Origin: JL08 sp965363755
GTDB lineage: Bacteria; Pseudomonadota; Alphaproteobacteria; Rhodobacterales; Rhodobacteraceae
Length of the DNA: 26,858 bases
Direction: 5' to 3'
Assembly (NCBI GenBank): GCA_965363755.1
Contig: CBDTVL010000019.1
Coordinates: forward strand, 1 to 26,858
The notes under the pieces were generated by a model that was not told the DNA's origin, did no database searches, and saw nothing but the letters and a program-made list of their open reading frames with translations. Below, piece by piece: positions 1 through 7,447 of this stretch (positions are counted from its first letter, which is position 1; each line of letters starts with the position of its first letter). Made by a program: the position numbers and the translations under genes.

Positions 1-623
1 AGGCTCAATCCCGGTGACAGCGCGATCCGGTCAAGCGCTGCAATTGGGCGTGCGGCGTGAAAGGATTTTCCCGGTGAATGCACTTCAAACTGATCGTCCA
101 GCGGCTCAAGTCCGCGTTTAGCGGCCCATTCGTTGAAATCGCCCAACAGGATTGTCTTCACATTGGGGTCCACGTGATTTGCGATTGTGCTTAGCTGTTT
201 GCGTCGATGATATCGTGTCAATCCAAGGTGGGTTCCGATGATCCTGAGCTTGTAGGGAAAGAAAAGGTCGACAGCTATCGCGCCGCGCGGCTCCAGGCCC
301 GGCAGGTCCAGATGGTGCAGGCCGCCAAATTCAAGACCCTTGCGCACAAGGATCAGGTTGCCGTGCCAGCCGAGGCTCACATCGTTTCTGGCAAATGCAG
401 GCACTTGAAAGTCTGATTCCCGCTCGATCAGATCCCGCGCCAGTGCCGTTGGGCGATCCCCAAGTCTGTGATCAACCTCCTGCAGGGCGATGACGTCCGC
501 ATCCAGCGAATTGATCACCGAAATGGTCCGGTTCGGATCAAACCTGCCATCCAGCCCTTTGGTTTTGCGAATATTGTAGCTGGCGAAGCGCAGGTGTTCA
601 GGAGTCAAAATCGCTGTCATCAT
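1..623 (-). CDS. Endonuclease/exonuclease/phosphatase (EEP) family protein, 3' end cut by window edge
   Basis: This reading frame runs off the left edge, so about 207 N-terminal residues are visible and the C-terminus is missing. It carries the metal-dependent EEP fold signature: an N-terminal SYNIR strand (Asn17), LQEVD with the metal-binding Glu49, GTHLGLT with catalytic His132, GDFNEW with Asp162 and Asn164, and ALDRI with Asp198. The final catalytic DH pair expected in this family lies beyond the edge. Members hydrolyse phosphodiester or phosphomonoester bonds; the substrate cannot be told from sequence. No signal peptide is seen. The start is the first of two adjacent ATGs, since a stop codon (TAA) lies directly upstream in frame; the ribosome site is weak. 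It lies downstream of cbpA-cbpM on the same strand but 353 bases away, so co-transcription is uncertain. Confidence 0.85.
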   Translation of the reverse strand, partial: MMTAILTPEHLRFASYNIRKTKGLDGRFDPNRTISVINSLDADVIALQEVDHRLGDRPTALARDLIERESDFQVPAFARNDVSLGWHGNLILVRKGLEFGGLHHLDLPGLEPRGAIAVDLFFPYKLRIIGTHLGLTRYHRRKQLSTIANHVDPNVKTILLGDFNEWAAKRGLEPLDDQFEVHSPGKSFHAARPIAALDRIALSPGLS

Positions 624-976
624 TTATACATAAGGGAAGACGCTGACGTTTGCATCATCAAGGGTCCGAGAATCCTTGCTGAATATCGGCAAACAATACC
701 GGGTCATGAAGATGAATTGGATCATGCTTCTTGCCAGCATGGCCACACGATGGGTGATTTGGCCACCACTGCTGTCAGCGCAATGTAATCTGCCCTGACG
801 GGTTGTTTCTATCTCCGGGGCATGGGGCAGGCAATCTGGCGCAATTCATTCACCAATTTGTCGATCTGAATAAGCGACTTCATCAGAAATCCAAAGATCG
901 CGACACAATAAGGTGCCCAGATCAGATCGCACTCCTGAGGAACGCACAACCGGAACGTTTTGAATGCCCTGCGGGG
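624..976. other. 353-base intergenic stretch, no supported gene
   Basis: Neither strand gives a convincing coding region here. Plus-strand frames are arbitrary, and the minus strand holds only a 24-codon ATG frame without a ribosome site. I see no strong terminator hairpin. It probably contains the promoter of the EEP-family gene, but no clear -35/-10 pair could be picked. Confidence 0.4.
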
Positions 977-1300
977 TCACGTTTCCCGATCGGCGTTAGA
1001 TTCATAACGCGCAACGCGTCGGGCAAGTCGGTCACGCTCTTCCAGTAAATCGAGAACCAAGGCGATACCTGACAGATTGACACCCAGATCACGGTTAAGC
1101 CTGTAAGCTCTTGCCGTCCTGATCAAGCTGATGCTGTGGAATTGCCACTCTGTCCTGCGCTGGCCAACCGGGTCCAGAATGCCATAATCGACCAAGTCGG
1201 TGATCCAGTCAGCAGGCACTTTGCAGGATCGGCACAATTCCGTCAGCGTCACGGTCTCAACAATGTAGCTGTCGCGTTCACGAGAGGATGTTTTTTTCAT
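977..1300 (-). CDS. cbpM: Chaperone modulator CbpM (MerR-like)
   Basis: A protein of about 107 residues with a MerR-type winged-helix N-terminus (ETVTLTELCRSC..., then a helix with WITDLVDYGILDP) and a C-terminal helix rich in Leu, Arg and Glu ending LLEERDRLARRVARYE, the organisation of CbpM. In Escherichia coli CbpM binds the J domain of CbpA and inhibits its co-chaperone and DNA-binding activities. The gene follows cbpA by a single base: the cbpA stop is at 1305-1307 and an in-frame GTG lies at 1303. I prefer the ATG at 1300 because the AAGGTG motif then sits about seven bases upstream; starting at the GTG would add one residue. The pairing with cbpA makes the identification firm. Confidence 0.88.
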   Translation of the reverse strand: MKKTSSRERDSYIVETVTLTELCRSCKVPADWITDLVDYGILDPVGQRRTEWQFHSISLIRTARAYRLNRDLGVNLSGIALVLDLLEERDRLARRVARYESNADRET

Positions 1301-1304
1301 CACG

Positions 1305-2255
1305 TCACACCTTCAACTTGGCACGGGGGTCAAAGCTTACCTCGCGCGCCATCTGTTCATAGAGTTCACGTCCTTCGTCAGTCATCACCGGCGGATTCAC
1401 GATTTGCAGTACTGCGATCAGGTTGCCGGGGGTCTTGCCCGGTAGGCCGCGGCCCTTCAGGCGCAGTTTTTGGCCGGGACGTGCATTCTTGGGAATTGCC
1501 ATATCGACCTTACCTGCTGGCGTCGGTATCTTTACTTTACGGCCCAAGGCCGCTTCCCAAGGGGTGATCGGAAGATCAAGATATATGTCGCGCCCCTCAA
1601 CTCTGAAGACTGGATGCGGATCAAAAGCTACCTCAAGAAACAGATCGCCTGCAGGACCGTCACCGAACCCGGGCTGGCCTTGTCCTTTGAGACGAATATG
1701 CTGCCCTTCGCTTACGCCTTTGGGGATGCGAACCTTAATGTTGTGATCCTTCATGCGCACCCGTCCCGTCTGGTCAGTTTCCTGCATACGCAAAGTAAGT
1801 GTGCGGGTCGCTCCTGCGAAGGCATCTGCGATTGCTACATTGATCCGGGCGCGCTGGTCCTGACCTGCGGCATGAAACTGTTGTGATGCCCCTGGCCCGC
1901 GCCGGGCGTGCCCAGCCTGTCCGAATACGGTCTCGAAGAAGTCACTAAACGAGGACGGATCGCCATCAGTGAACCCGCCTCCTGTGGACTCAAAACCCGG
2001 CTGCCAATCCGGTGGCGGGCGAAATTGTTCACCTGATTGCCAGTTTGACCCTAGTTGATCATAAGCTGCGCGTTTATCCGGGTCCTTGAGAACCTCATAG
2101 GCCTCGCTAGCCTCCTTGAACTTGGCACTCGCTGCAGCCTCTTGATTGATATCTGGATGGTATTTGCGCGCGGCCTTGCGATAGGCGCGTTTGATGTCGT
2201 CCTGAGAGGCCGATCGCTCAAGCCCGAGGATGTCGTAATAGTCCTTATAGTCCAT
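1305..2255 (-). CDS. cbpA: DnaJ-class co-chaperone CbpA
   Basis: A 316-residue Hsp40. Residues 4-70 form the J domain with the DnaK-stimulating HPD triad at 33-35 (KYHPDIN). A Gly/Phe/Ser-rich linker follows (about 70-130), then two C-terminal substrate-binding beta domains (about 135-305) with DHNIKVRIPKGV and LKGQGQPG/LKGRGLPG. There are no CxxCxGxG zinc fingers, so it is the CbpA/class B type and not DnaJ itself. It would recruit unfolded clients to DnaK in the cytoplasm and may bind curved DNA. It is followed at once by its modulator cbpM and is divergent from ackA. An AGAGG motif about eight bases before the ATG supports the start. Length is normal for the family. Confidence 0.93.
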   Translation of the reverse strand: MDYKDYYDILGLERSASQDDIKRAYRKAARKYHPDINQEAAASAKFKEASEAYEVLKDPDKRAAYDQLGSNWQSGEQFRPPPDWQPGFESTGGGFTDGDPSSFSDFFETVFGQAGHARRGPGASQQFHAAGQDQRARINVAIADAFAGATRTLTLRMQETDQTGRVRMKDHNIKVRIPKGVSEGQHIRLKGQGQPGFGDGPAGDLFLEVAFDPHPVFRVEGRDIYLDLPITPWEAALGRKVKIPTPAGKVDMAIPKNARPGQKLRLKGRGLPGKTPGNLIAVLQIVNPPVMTDEGRELYEQMAREVSFDPRAKLKV

Positions 2256-2336
2256 GGACCTTGCCTCTTTTCGTAGAACAGGTGATCACACAGCCATGAC
2301 CGACTTAAACTTAAAGGGTTGGAGCAAGGTGTCGCC

Positions 2337-2350
2337 GTGATCCATCTCAA
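2337..2350 (-). promoter_or_regulatory. Possible FNR/FnrL-type site upstream of cbpA
   Basis: On the minus strand this reads TTGAGATGGATCAC, an 8/10 match to TTGAT-N4-ATCAA. Its centre is about 88 bases upstream of the cbpA ATG, and a TTTAAG (2310-2315) lies where the -10 of a class II FNR promoter would fall. The match is imperfect and was found by eye; treat as a hypothesis. Confidence 0.25.
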
Positions 2351-2403
2351 ATTTGTGATATCTGTTTCCCGTGTGCCTTATCACGAACGATTAAACGGTC
2401 CGA

Positions 2404-2418
2404 GTGATGCATAATCAC
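2404..2418. promoter_or_regulatory. Inverted repeat GTGAT-N5-ATCAC in the cbpA/ackA divergent region
   Basis: Five-base arms are perfectly inverted around GCATA. It lies about 133 bases upstream of the ackA ATG and about 150 upstream of the cbpA ATG, a plausible position for a regulator operator. The spacer is one base longer than an FNR/CRP-type FNR site, so the cognate factor is unknown. Confidence 0.25.
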
Positions 2419-2519
2419 GCCATTCTGACCAGTTTTGGATCCGAGCGTCGGTTGCTTATCTTTCCGCTGGCTTTGGCATGGCTTAATGTCACGGCTTGCA
2501 TCCTGCGGTTTGGCGCAGT

Positions 2520-2533
2520 TTCATGATCATCAA
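2520..2533 (+). promoter_or_regulatory. Possible FNR/FnrL-type site just upstream of ackA
   Basis: TTCATGATCATCAA matches TTGAT-N4-ATCAA at 9 of 10 defined positions. It ends only 17 bases before the ackA ATG, so if functional it would more likely overlap the transcript start and repress than activate. It could also be chance. Confidence 0.3.
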
Positions 2534-2550
2534 TTGAAAAGAAATCAACC

Positions 2551-3738
2551 ATGTCCGATGCACTTCTCATTCTGAACGCCGGATCGTCCAGCATCAAATA
2601 TGCGGTCTATCCGATATCTGAAACCGACGCCGTTCCGTTGATTACCGGCAAAATTGCAGGCATCGGGCGCTCCCCGGATTTTTCAGCGAGAGACGCATTG
2701 GGGCAGGAGCTTGCGAAAGATGAACTGCTGCAAATCGACCCAAGAGCAACCCACGAAGATCTTGTCACGTCATTGCTGAAGTGGCTGCATCATCATCGCG
2801 ACGGGTTTGATCTGATTGGGGCAGGGCACAGAGTTGTACATGGAGGGCGTAGCTTTTCTGGCCCCGCACTGATCACTCCGGATGTTATGTCGGAACTCGA
2901 CAATTTGGTCTCGCTTGCACCGCTGCATCAGCCGCACAACATGGCCGGGGTTCGCGCGGTTGCTGATTGGGCCCCTGACTTTGCACAGGTTGCCTGTTTT
3001 GACACCAGCTTTCACCGGACGCAAACGCGCTTGGCTCAACTGTTTGCCTTGCCGCGTAGGCTGACCGAAGAGGGCATCATCCGCTATGGATTTCATGGGT
3101 TGTCCTATGACTACATCGCAAGCGTTCTGCCGAAGCATCTTGGGGCAAAGTCAGACGGCCGCGTGGTTGTTGCGCACCTGGGAAATGGCGCCAGCATGTG
3201 CGCGCTAAAAAACCGCCAGAGTGTTGCGACCACTATGGGTTTCACTGCACTGGACGGTCTGATGATGGGTCGGAGGTGTGGCACAATTGATCCCGGCGTT
3301 GTGCTGCATCTGATGCAAGCCAAAGGGATGACTGCAACGCAAGTGGAACACCTGCTTTATAGGGAGTCCGGCCTGCTCGGAGTGTCCGGGATCAGCAACA
3401 ATATGCAGGTTTTGCAAGGCAGCGGCACACCTGATGCGGAGGAGGCCATCGATCTATACTGCTACCGCGCGGCTGGTGAACTGATGGCGCTGGCTGCGGC
3501 AAACGAAGGTCTGGACGCTATCGTCTTTACGGCGGGCATCGGCGAAAAATCAGCCCGGGTCCGCAAACAGATTTGCGCCAGATTGGACTGGGTTGGCGTC
3601 AAATTGCACGACGCTGCCAATCTCGGGAATGAGATGCGGATCAGCTCTGACGAGTCAAAAATAGACGTGCTTGTGGTACCGACAAATGAGGAGATGGTCA
3701 TCGCGCGGGCCACGCAGAGGATGATTTGCAGGCCCTGA
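2551..3738 (+). CDS. ackA: Acetate kinase
   Basis: A 395-residue protein of the acetate/propionate kinase family (ASKHA fold). It interconverts acetyl phosphate + ADP and acetate + ATP in the cytoplasm. Signature 1 is at the N-terminus (LILNAGSSSIKYAVY, Asn9 and Ser14-Lys16 region). Further on are HRVVHGG, the DTSFH loop, IRYGFHGLSYDYI (signature 2), HLGNGASMCA and GFTALDGLMMGRRCGTIDPG with its catalytic Arg, and FTAGIGE near the end. Length is as in E. coli (400). No phosphotransacetylase or phosphoketolase gene is adjacent on the right; one may lie elsewhere. The ribosome site (AAAAG) is weak. It is divergent from cbpA across 295 bases that hold FNR-like motifs, suggesting oxygen- or stress-linked control. 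Confidence 0.95.
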   Translation: MSDALLILNAGSSSIKYAVYPISETDAVPLITGKIAGIGRSPDFSARDALGQELAKDELLQIDPRATHEDLVTSLLKWLHHHRDGFDLIGAGHRVVHGGRSFSGPALITPDVMSELDNLVSLAPLHQPHNMAGVRAVADWAPDFAQVACFDTSFHRTQTRLAQLFALPRRLTEEGIIRYGFHGLSYDYIASVLPKHLGAKSDGRVVVAHLGNGASMCALKNRQSVATTMGFTALDGLMMGRRCGTIDPGVVLHLMQAKGMTATQVEHLLYRESGLLGVSGISNNMQVLQGSGTPDAEEAIDLYCYRAAGELMALAAANEGLDAIVFTAGIGEKSARVRKQICARLDWVGVKLHDAANLGNEMRISSDESKIDVLVVPTNEEMVIARATQRMICRP

Positions 3739-4099
3739 ACTGAATGCAGCAATGGTGTGCTGAACCTGGCGCCCGCGCTGCATGTCACTGGGCCCGCCAA
3801 ATTGCCGGAATGTGCGAAATGATGAAGGGCTCATCGCCGGATGCCTTTCTGAATGACTGCCATCGGCGGATGTTAATCTGTGAAGGATTGTTTCAGAGCT
3901 TAGGTATGTAGGGCACAAGTTTAAGTCGTATTTCGGAAACAGAGCTTTTAGGCTTTGATTCTTCCAGCGCTCTAGATCCATGTGCGCTGGAAAAGCTTCG
4001 TCCGCCCGCACCTTGCTACTCGGCCGCCGCTTTGCTTTAACGTTGCAGAACCCGAGCATCGGAGTCGGACATGGTCGATATCAAACCAGAGGTTTGCAA
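3739..4099. other. 361-base intergenic region upstream of pncB, with a 9-bp hairpin
   Basis: No gene is supported. A perfect 9-bp inverted repeat TTCCAGCGC/GCGCTGGAA sits at 3962-3970 and 3984-3992 with a 13-base loop and no T-tract, about 108 bases before the pncB start. A 134-codon minus-strand frame crosses this region and the ackA 3' end, but has no recognisable content and I read it as spurious. The region should hold the pncB promoter. Confidence 0.4.
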
Positions 4100-5392
4100 A
4101 TGGTAGATATTGCCACCCGCGTCTACAATCACAAATGGAAGATCGACCCGATCGTCCGCTCGCTCATAGATACTGATTTTTATAAACTGTTGATGTGCCA
4201 GTCGATCTACCGGAACAATCCGGACACTCAGGTCACGTTTTCGCTGATCAACCGGTCCACCAAAATCCCCCTTGCTGATCTCATCGACGAAGGCGAGTTG
4301 AGAGAGCAATTGGATCACATTCGCTCACTCTCACTGTCACGTGGCGAAAGCACATGGATGCGCGGCAACACCTTTTATGGCAAGCGCCAGATGTTCACGC
4401 CCGATTTCATGGACTGGTTCGAGAATCTGTCGCTGCCGCCCTACCATCTGGAACGCAAGGGCGATCAATATGAGCTGACCTTCGAGGGCGCATGGCCCGA
4501 GGTCATGCTGTGGGAAATCCCTGCCCTTGCTGTGCTGATGGAATTGCGCGGTCGCGCGGTGCTGAACGGCATGGGGCGGTTTGAATTACAGGTGCTTTAT
4601 GCTCGTGCGATGACCCGCGTCTGGGAGAAGATCGAAACCCTGCGCGATATCGAAACACTTACCATCGCTGACTTTGGCACCCGGCGACGTCATTCCTATC
4701 TGTGGCAGGACTGGTGCGTGCAGGCGATGCGTGAGGGGCTGGGCTCCAAGTTCACCGGGACGTCCAACTGCCTGATTGCCAAAAACCGCGAAGTTGAGGC
4801 CATCGGTACCAATGCGCACGAACTGCCCATGGTCTATTCGGCACTGGCCGACAATGATGAAGAATTGGCACAGGCCCCCTACGACGTTTTGTCTGACTGG
4901 CAAGAAGAACATGACGGCAACTTGCGCATTATTCTGCCTGACACCTATGGCACCGAGGGTTTTCTCGAAAATGCCCCTGACTGGCTCGCGGGCTGGACTG
5001 GTATCCGGGTCGATTCTGGTGACCCTGCGGCGGCGGCCGAGATCGCGATAAAATGGTGGAAACAGCGCGGTGAAGATCCCCGCACCAAGCGAGTGATTTT
5101 CTCAGATGGGCTGGACGTCTCCAAAATCGCCGAGTTGCACAATCAGTTTTATGGTCGTGCCACAGTGTCATTCGGCTGGGGCACCTTACTCACCAACGAC
5201 TTTCGTGGGTTTGTGCCAAACGACGCGCTCGCCCCGTTCTCGCTGGTCTGCAAAGCAGTCAGCGCCAACGGGCGGCCTACCGTTAAACTGTCGGACAATC
5301 CGAACAAGGCGATGGGACCAAAAGACGAGATCGAGCGGTACAAACGAGTGTTCAAAGTTGGCGCTCAGGTCGCCGACGAAGTCCTCGTCTGA
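4100..5392 (+). CDS. pncB: Nicotinate phosphoribosyltransferase
   Basis: This 430-residue cytoplasmic enzyme salvages nicotinate to nicotinate mononucleotide with PRPP and ATP in the Preiss-Handler route to NAD. Visible family motifs are LIDTDFYKLLMCQ near residues 22-34, DFGTRRRHSYLWQ, FTGTSNCLIAKN, GTNAHELPMVYS with the presumed phosphorylated His240, LPDTYGTEGFL, GIRVDSGDPA and FGWGTLLTNDF. The frame is open further upstream to 3980, but the ATG at 4100 gives a protein beginning right before the conserved DxDFYKL block and has AGAGG about eight bases before it, so I chose it. The 3' end overlaps the convergent transporter gene by 28 bases. No nicotinamidase gene is adjacent. Confidence 0.94.
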   Translation: MVDIATRVYNHKWKIDPIVRSLIDTDFYKLLMCQSIYRNNPDTQVTFSLINRSTKIPLADLIDEGELREQLDHIRSLSLSRGESTWMRGNTFYGKRQMFTPDFMDWFENLSLPPYHLERKGDQYELTFEGAWPEVMLWEIPALAVLMELRGRAVLNGMGRFELQVLYARAMTRVWEKIETLRDIETLTIADFGTRRRHSYLWQDWCVQAMREGLGSKFTGTSNCLIAKNREVEAIGTNAHELPMVYSALADNDEELAQAPYDVLSDWQEEHDGNLRIILPDTYGTEGFLENAPDWLAGWTGIRVDSGDPAAAAEIAIKWWKQRGEDPRTKRVIFSDGLDVSKIAELHNQFYGRATVSFGWGTLLTNDFRGFVPNDALAPFSLVCKAVSANGRPTVKLSDNPNKAMGPKDEIERYKRVFKVGAQVADEVLV

Positions 5393-6276
5393 CGCAAGCG
5401 CCGCTCGCGCCACACAATCAGCAATCCGCCAAACGCGATTAACAGAGCGCCGGGAAACAGATCATCCACCGGGGCTTCGCCAAAAAACAGCCAGCCAAAC
5501 ACAAAGGCGATCAGAATGCCAAAATAATTGAACGGCGCCAGATTACTTTGCTCTGTCATCCGCACGGAGATCACCAGCAACAACACCGCCGATCCGCCCA
5601 AACACCCCATTGCAATGATCCACAATATATCCGTGCCCGCGTTCAAATCTGAAAAGCCGCCCGTCACCAGCGCAAGGATGAGAGCGCCAACCAGTGATGC
5701 ACCGCTGGAATAAAGGTTGATCAGCGCGCTTGGCACCTCGATGTCAATCCTGCGCGCCAGCACACCCGACAGCGCATAAAGAAACGCCGCCGCCAATGGA
5801 AACAGCGCATCATAGCTGAAACTGTCGCCCCCCGGTCGCACAATCATCATCACGCCAACAAACCCCACCGACACCGCCAGCCACCGCGCCGGCCCGACCC
5901 GTTCACCCAGTAGCGGTACCGCCAGCGCAGTCATGAACAACGCATTGGCATAGGTGATGGTCGAGGCGGTGGCAAAAGCCATCCGACCCAGCGAGAGATA
6001 GAAAAAGAACTGAGCAAAGGCGGTCAGAACCCCACGCATACAGGCTAGTTTCCACTGCCTGATCTTCATAATGCGGCCTTTCTGATGCCAAACGCGCGAC
6101 GACCATAGCGCAATGGCACTGGGGATCAGACCAAAAAAATTTCGATACGCACTCAGCTCAGCTGCGCGGTAATGAATAGACATCAATTTGATGATCAGCC
6201 CCATCAGATCAAACAGGATCAGCGCCATCAAACTCAGTGCAATCGCCAGCACAACCTTATCCTCCCGCGCCTCCAT
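5365..6276 (-). CDS. EamA-domain (DMT superfamily) inner-membrane transporter
   Basis: A 303-residue hydrophobic protein with about ten predicted transmembrane segments arranged as two EamA repeats of five helices each, the layout of drug/metabolite transporters. The repeats show the typical features TASTITYANALFMTALAVPLLGE (first repeat) and NLAPFNYFGILIAFVFGWLFFGE (second repeat), each ending in a Gly-Glu. Substrate cannot be assigned; members export amino acids, nucleobases or other metabolites. The stop codon lies within the pncB coding sequence on the opposite strand (28-base tail-to-tail overlap), which leaves no room for separate terminators. The start ATG at 6276 is followed by a short charged segment before helix one. 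Confidence 0.88.
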   Translation of the reverse strand: MEAREDKVVLAIALSLMALILFDLMGLIIKLMSIHYRAAELSAYRNFFGLIPSAIALWSSRVWHQKGRIMKIRQWKLACMRGVLTAFAQFFFYLSLGRMAFATASTITYANALFMTALAVPLLGERVGPARWLAVSVGFVGVMMIVRPGGDSFSYDALFPLAAAFLYALSGVLARRIDIEVPSALINLYSSGASLVGALILALVTGGFSDLNAGTDILWIIAMGCLGGSAVLLLVISVRMTEQSNLAPFNYFGILIAFVFGWLFFGEAPVDDLFPGALLIAFGGLLIVWRERRLRQTRTSSAT

Positions 6277-6372
6277 CTATCGAGGCGCTGGGCAAGGCGG
6301 ACAAAATGGGAAAGACACACGGACCATCGCGCGACACTGGTCGAGACGGAAGGATGGGGCAAGGCAGAAGTT

Positions 6373-6906
6373 CTAATCCGACTTTCGCCACTCCGAGCAT
6401 GCGAATTGTATGGTCCAGTGTTCTTCGAATGGTGCGCTGCCCCATGCCTTTGCAATGGCCGCTGTTCGGATGCCAGGTTGGATGCCGGAATCGTCGACAT
6501 AGCGGAGGTTGGGATTGACCTTGATTTTGTCTTTAGGGCAATACGTGGCGCGCAGAACTGTCTGCGCCAGCGCAATGGCCTGCGGCCGGTTTTGGGGCAT
6601 CTTGAAGGCCGCGTAGAATTTTGTCGTGTATTGGCTCTTCAGCCGGGCGTGCAGCATTTTTGTAAAGAGACGTGTCCCGCCTTCCTTGCAGAGGTTTTCC
6701 GTAATCGAAACGCTGACCGGCAAAGGCACCCCGGAACCGGACCTAGTATACCGTTCTCCTGAAAGGGGGCGCGCCTTGATCTGTCCTCTCGAAATACCGC
6801 CAGAATGACATATAATCAGATACCGCCCGGTTTTCGGATCAGCACCGAGAAAATCCGCCTCGCCGCTAGTGTGCTTTCGATGATCAAAAATCGGCAGGCG
6901 TTTCAT
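6373..6906 (-). CDS. Hypothetical protein, 177 residues
   Basis: I do not recognise this protein. It is soluble-looking, with four cysteines (Cys33 in LIICHSGG, then ENLCKEGG, TYCPKDK and FACSEW), a central stretch LKSQYTTKFYAAFKMPQNR, and a C-terminal block RYVDDSGIQPGIR...EEHWTIQFAC that looks like structured coding sequence. No signal peptide or membrane segment is visible, although an even number of cysteines could fit disulfides. The ribosome site is weak and an in-frame TAG lies about 57 bases upstream, so the start cannot move far. A plus-strand frame of similar length overlaps it but begins inside the transporter gene and has the composition of an antisense frame. It may be co-transcribed with the small lipoprotein gene upstream. 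Confidence 0.6.
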   Translation of the reverse strand: MKRLPIFDHRKHTSGEADFLGADPKTGRYLIICHSGGISRGQIKARPLSGERYTRSGSGVPLPVSVSITENLCKEGGTRLFTKMLHARLKSQYTTKFYAAFKMPQNRPQAIALAQTVLRATYCPKDKIKVNPNLRYVDDSGIQPGIRTAAIAKAWGSAPFEEHWTIQFACSEWRKSD

Positions 6907-6973
6907 GTTCGTGCAGGCCTCAGCCGCCGATAGGCGGTAACGTAAATTCTACCTCGTTCAGCAGATTCACAAG

Positions 6974-7168
6974 TCAACTTGCCCCCCGTTGAAGCCTCCA
7001 GGGGTTGTAGGTGTTCTCGCCGTAACGATAACAAACCTCGTCCAAAGTGCGCTGCCATGCGCTAATGACAAGTCTGCGGTTACCCGAATACCAGAGATAC
7101 GCGCGGGGGTTTTCGTCGCAACTACCAAGAACGAGGATAAGACTGACAAAGAGTATTAGGCGGGTCAT
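6974..7168 (-). CDS. Small putative lipoprotein, 64 residues
   Basis: The frame encodes MTRLILFVSLILVLGSC at its start: one basic residue, a hydrophobic core and a lipobox LGSC with Cys17 as the likely lipidated residue after signal peptidase II cleavage. The mature part is about 48 residues (RRLVISAWQRTLDEVCYRYGENTYNPW is its core) with one further cysteine and several aromatic residues. No function is recognised. An alternative ATG four codons upstream (7180) keeps the same signal. Neither start has a good ribosome site, so this is tentative. It lies 67 bases upstream of the 177-residue protein on the same strand. Confidence 0.45.
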   Translation of the reverse strand: MTRLILFVSLILVLGSCDENPRAYLWYSGNRRLVISAWQRTLDEVCYRYGENTYNPWRLQRGAS

Positions 7169-7447
7169 ACTTGGGGCCATCGGCAGAAATTTGACCTGCC
7201 AATGCTACTCCTCGACCCTCAATGGTCATTTAGCGTTTTCAGTCAGTCTATGGACCTTGCCCCAAGGAAACGCCTCTGCAGTCAAATTAATTGTCACGTT
7301 CCTTATGCTCGGACTAAGGTCAAAAATGACGGTCTATTTGCATAAGAAAGCTGTGATCGACGTCTATACCACTCACGAGAAATTTTATTGACTGAACGTG
7401 TATTGGCTTGGATTGCTTCTTTATCAAATAAAATCTGGGAGGTTATT

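Noticed and set aside
810..976. Minus-strand extension past the cbpM stop with a hydrophobic stretch (APYCVAIFGFLM)
   Set aside because: It is in frame with cbpM after its TGA, but has no start except a late ATG giving 24 residues without a ribosome site. Chance or remnant.
3655..4059. 134-codon minus-strand frame upstream of pncB
   Set aside because: It starts within the pncB upstream region and ends inside ackA; no ribosome site and no family resemblance, so not called.
6172..6762. 196-codon plus-strand reading frame
   Set aside because: It begins inside the EamA transporter gene on the opposite strand and runs antisense to the 177-residue protein. Its composition (His/Arg/Cys-rich, no domain) is that of an antisense frame.
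6920..6970. 16-residue minus-strand frame ending FTLPPIGG, reminiscent of a MoaD/ThiS-type tail
   Set aside because: Far too short, no beta-grasp body upstream and no ribosome site; the resemblance is only a few residues.
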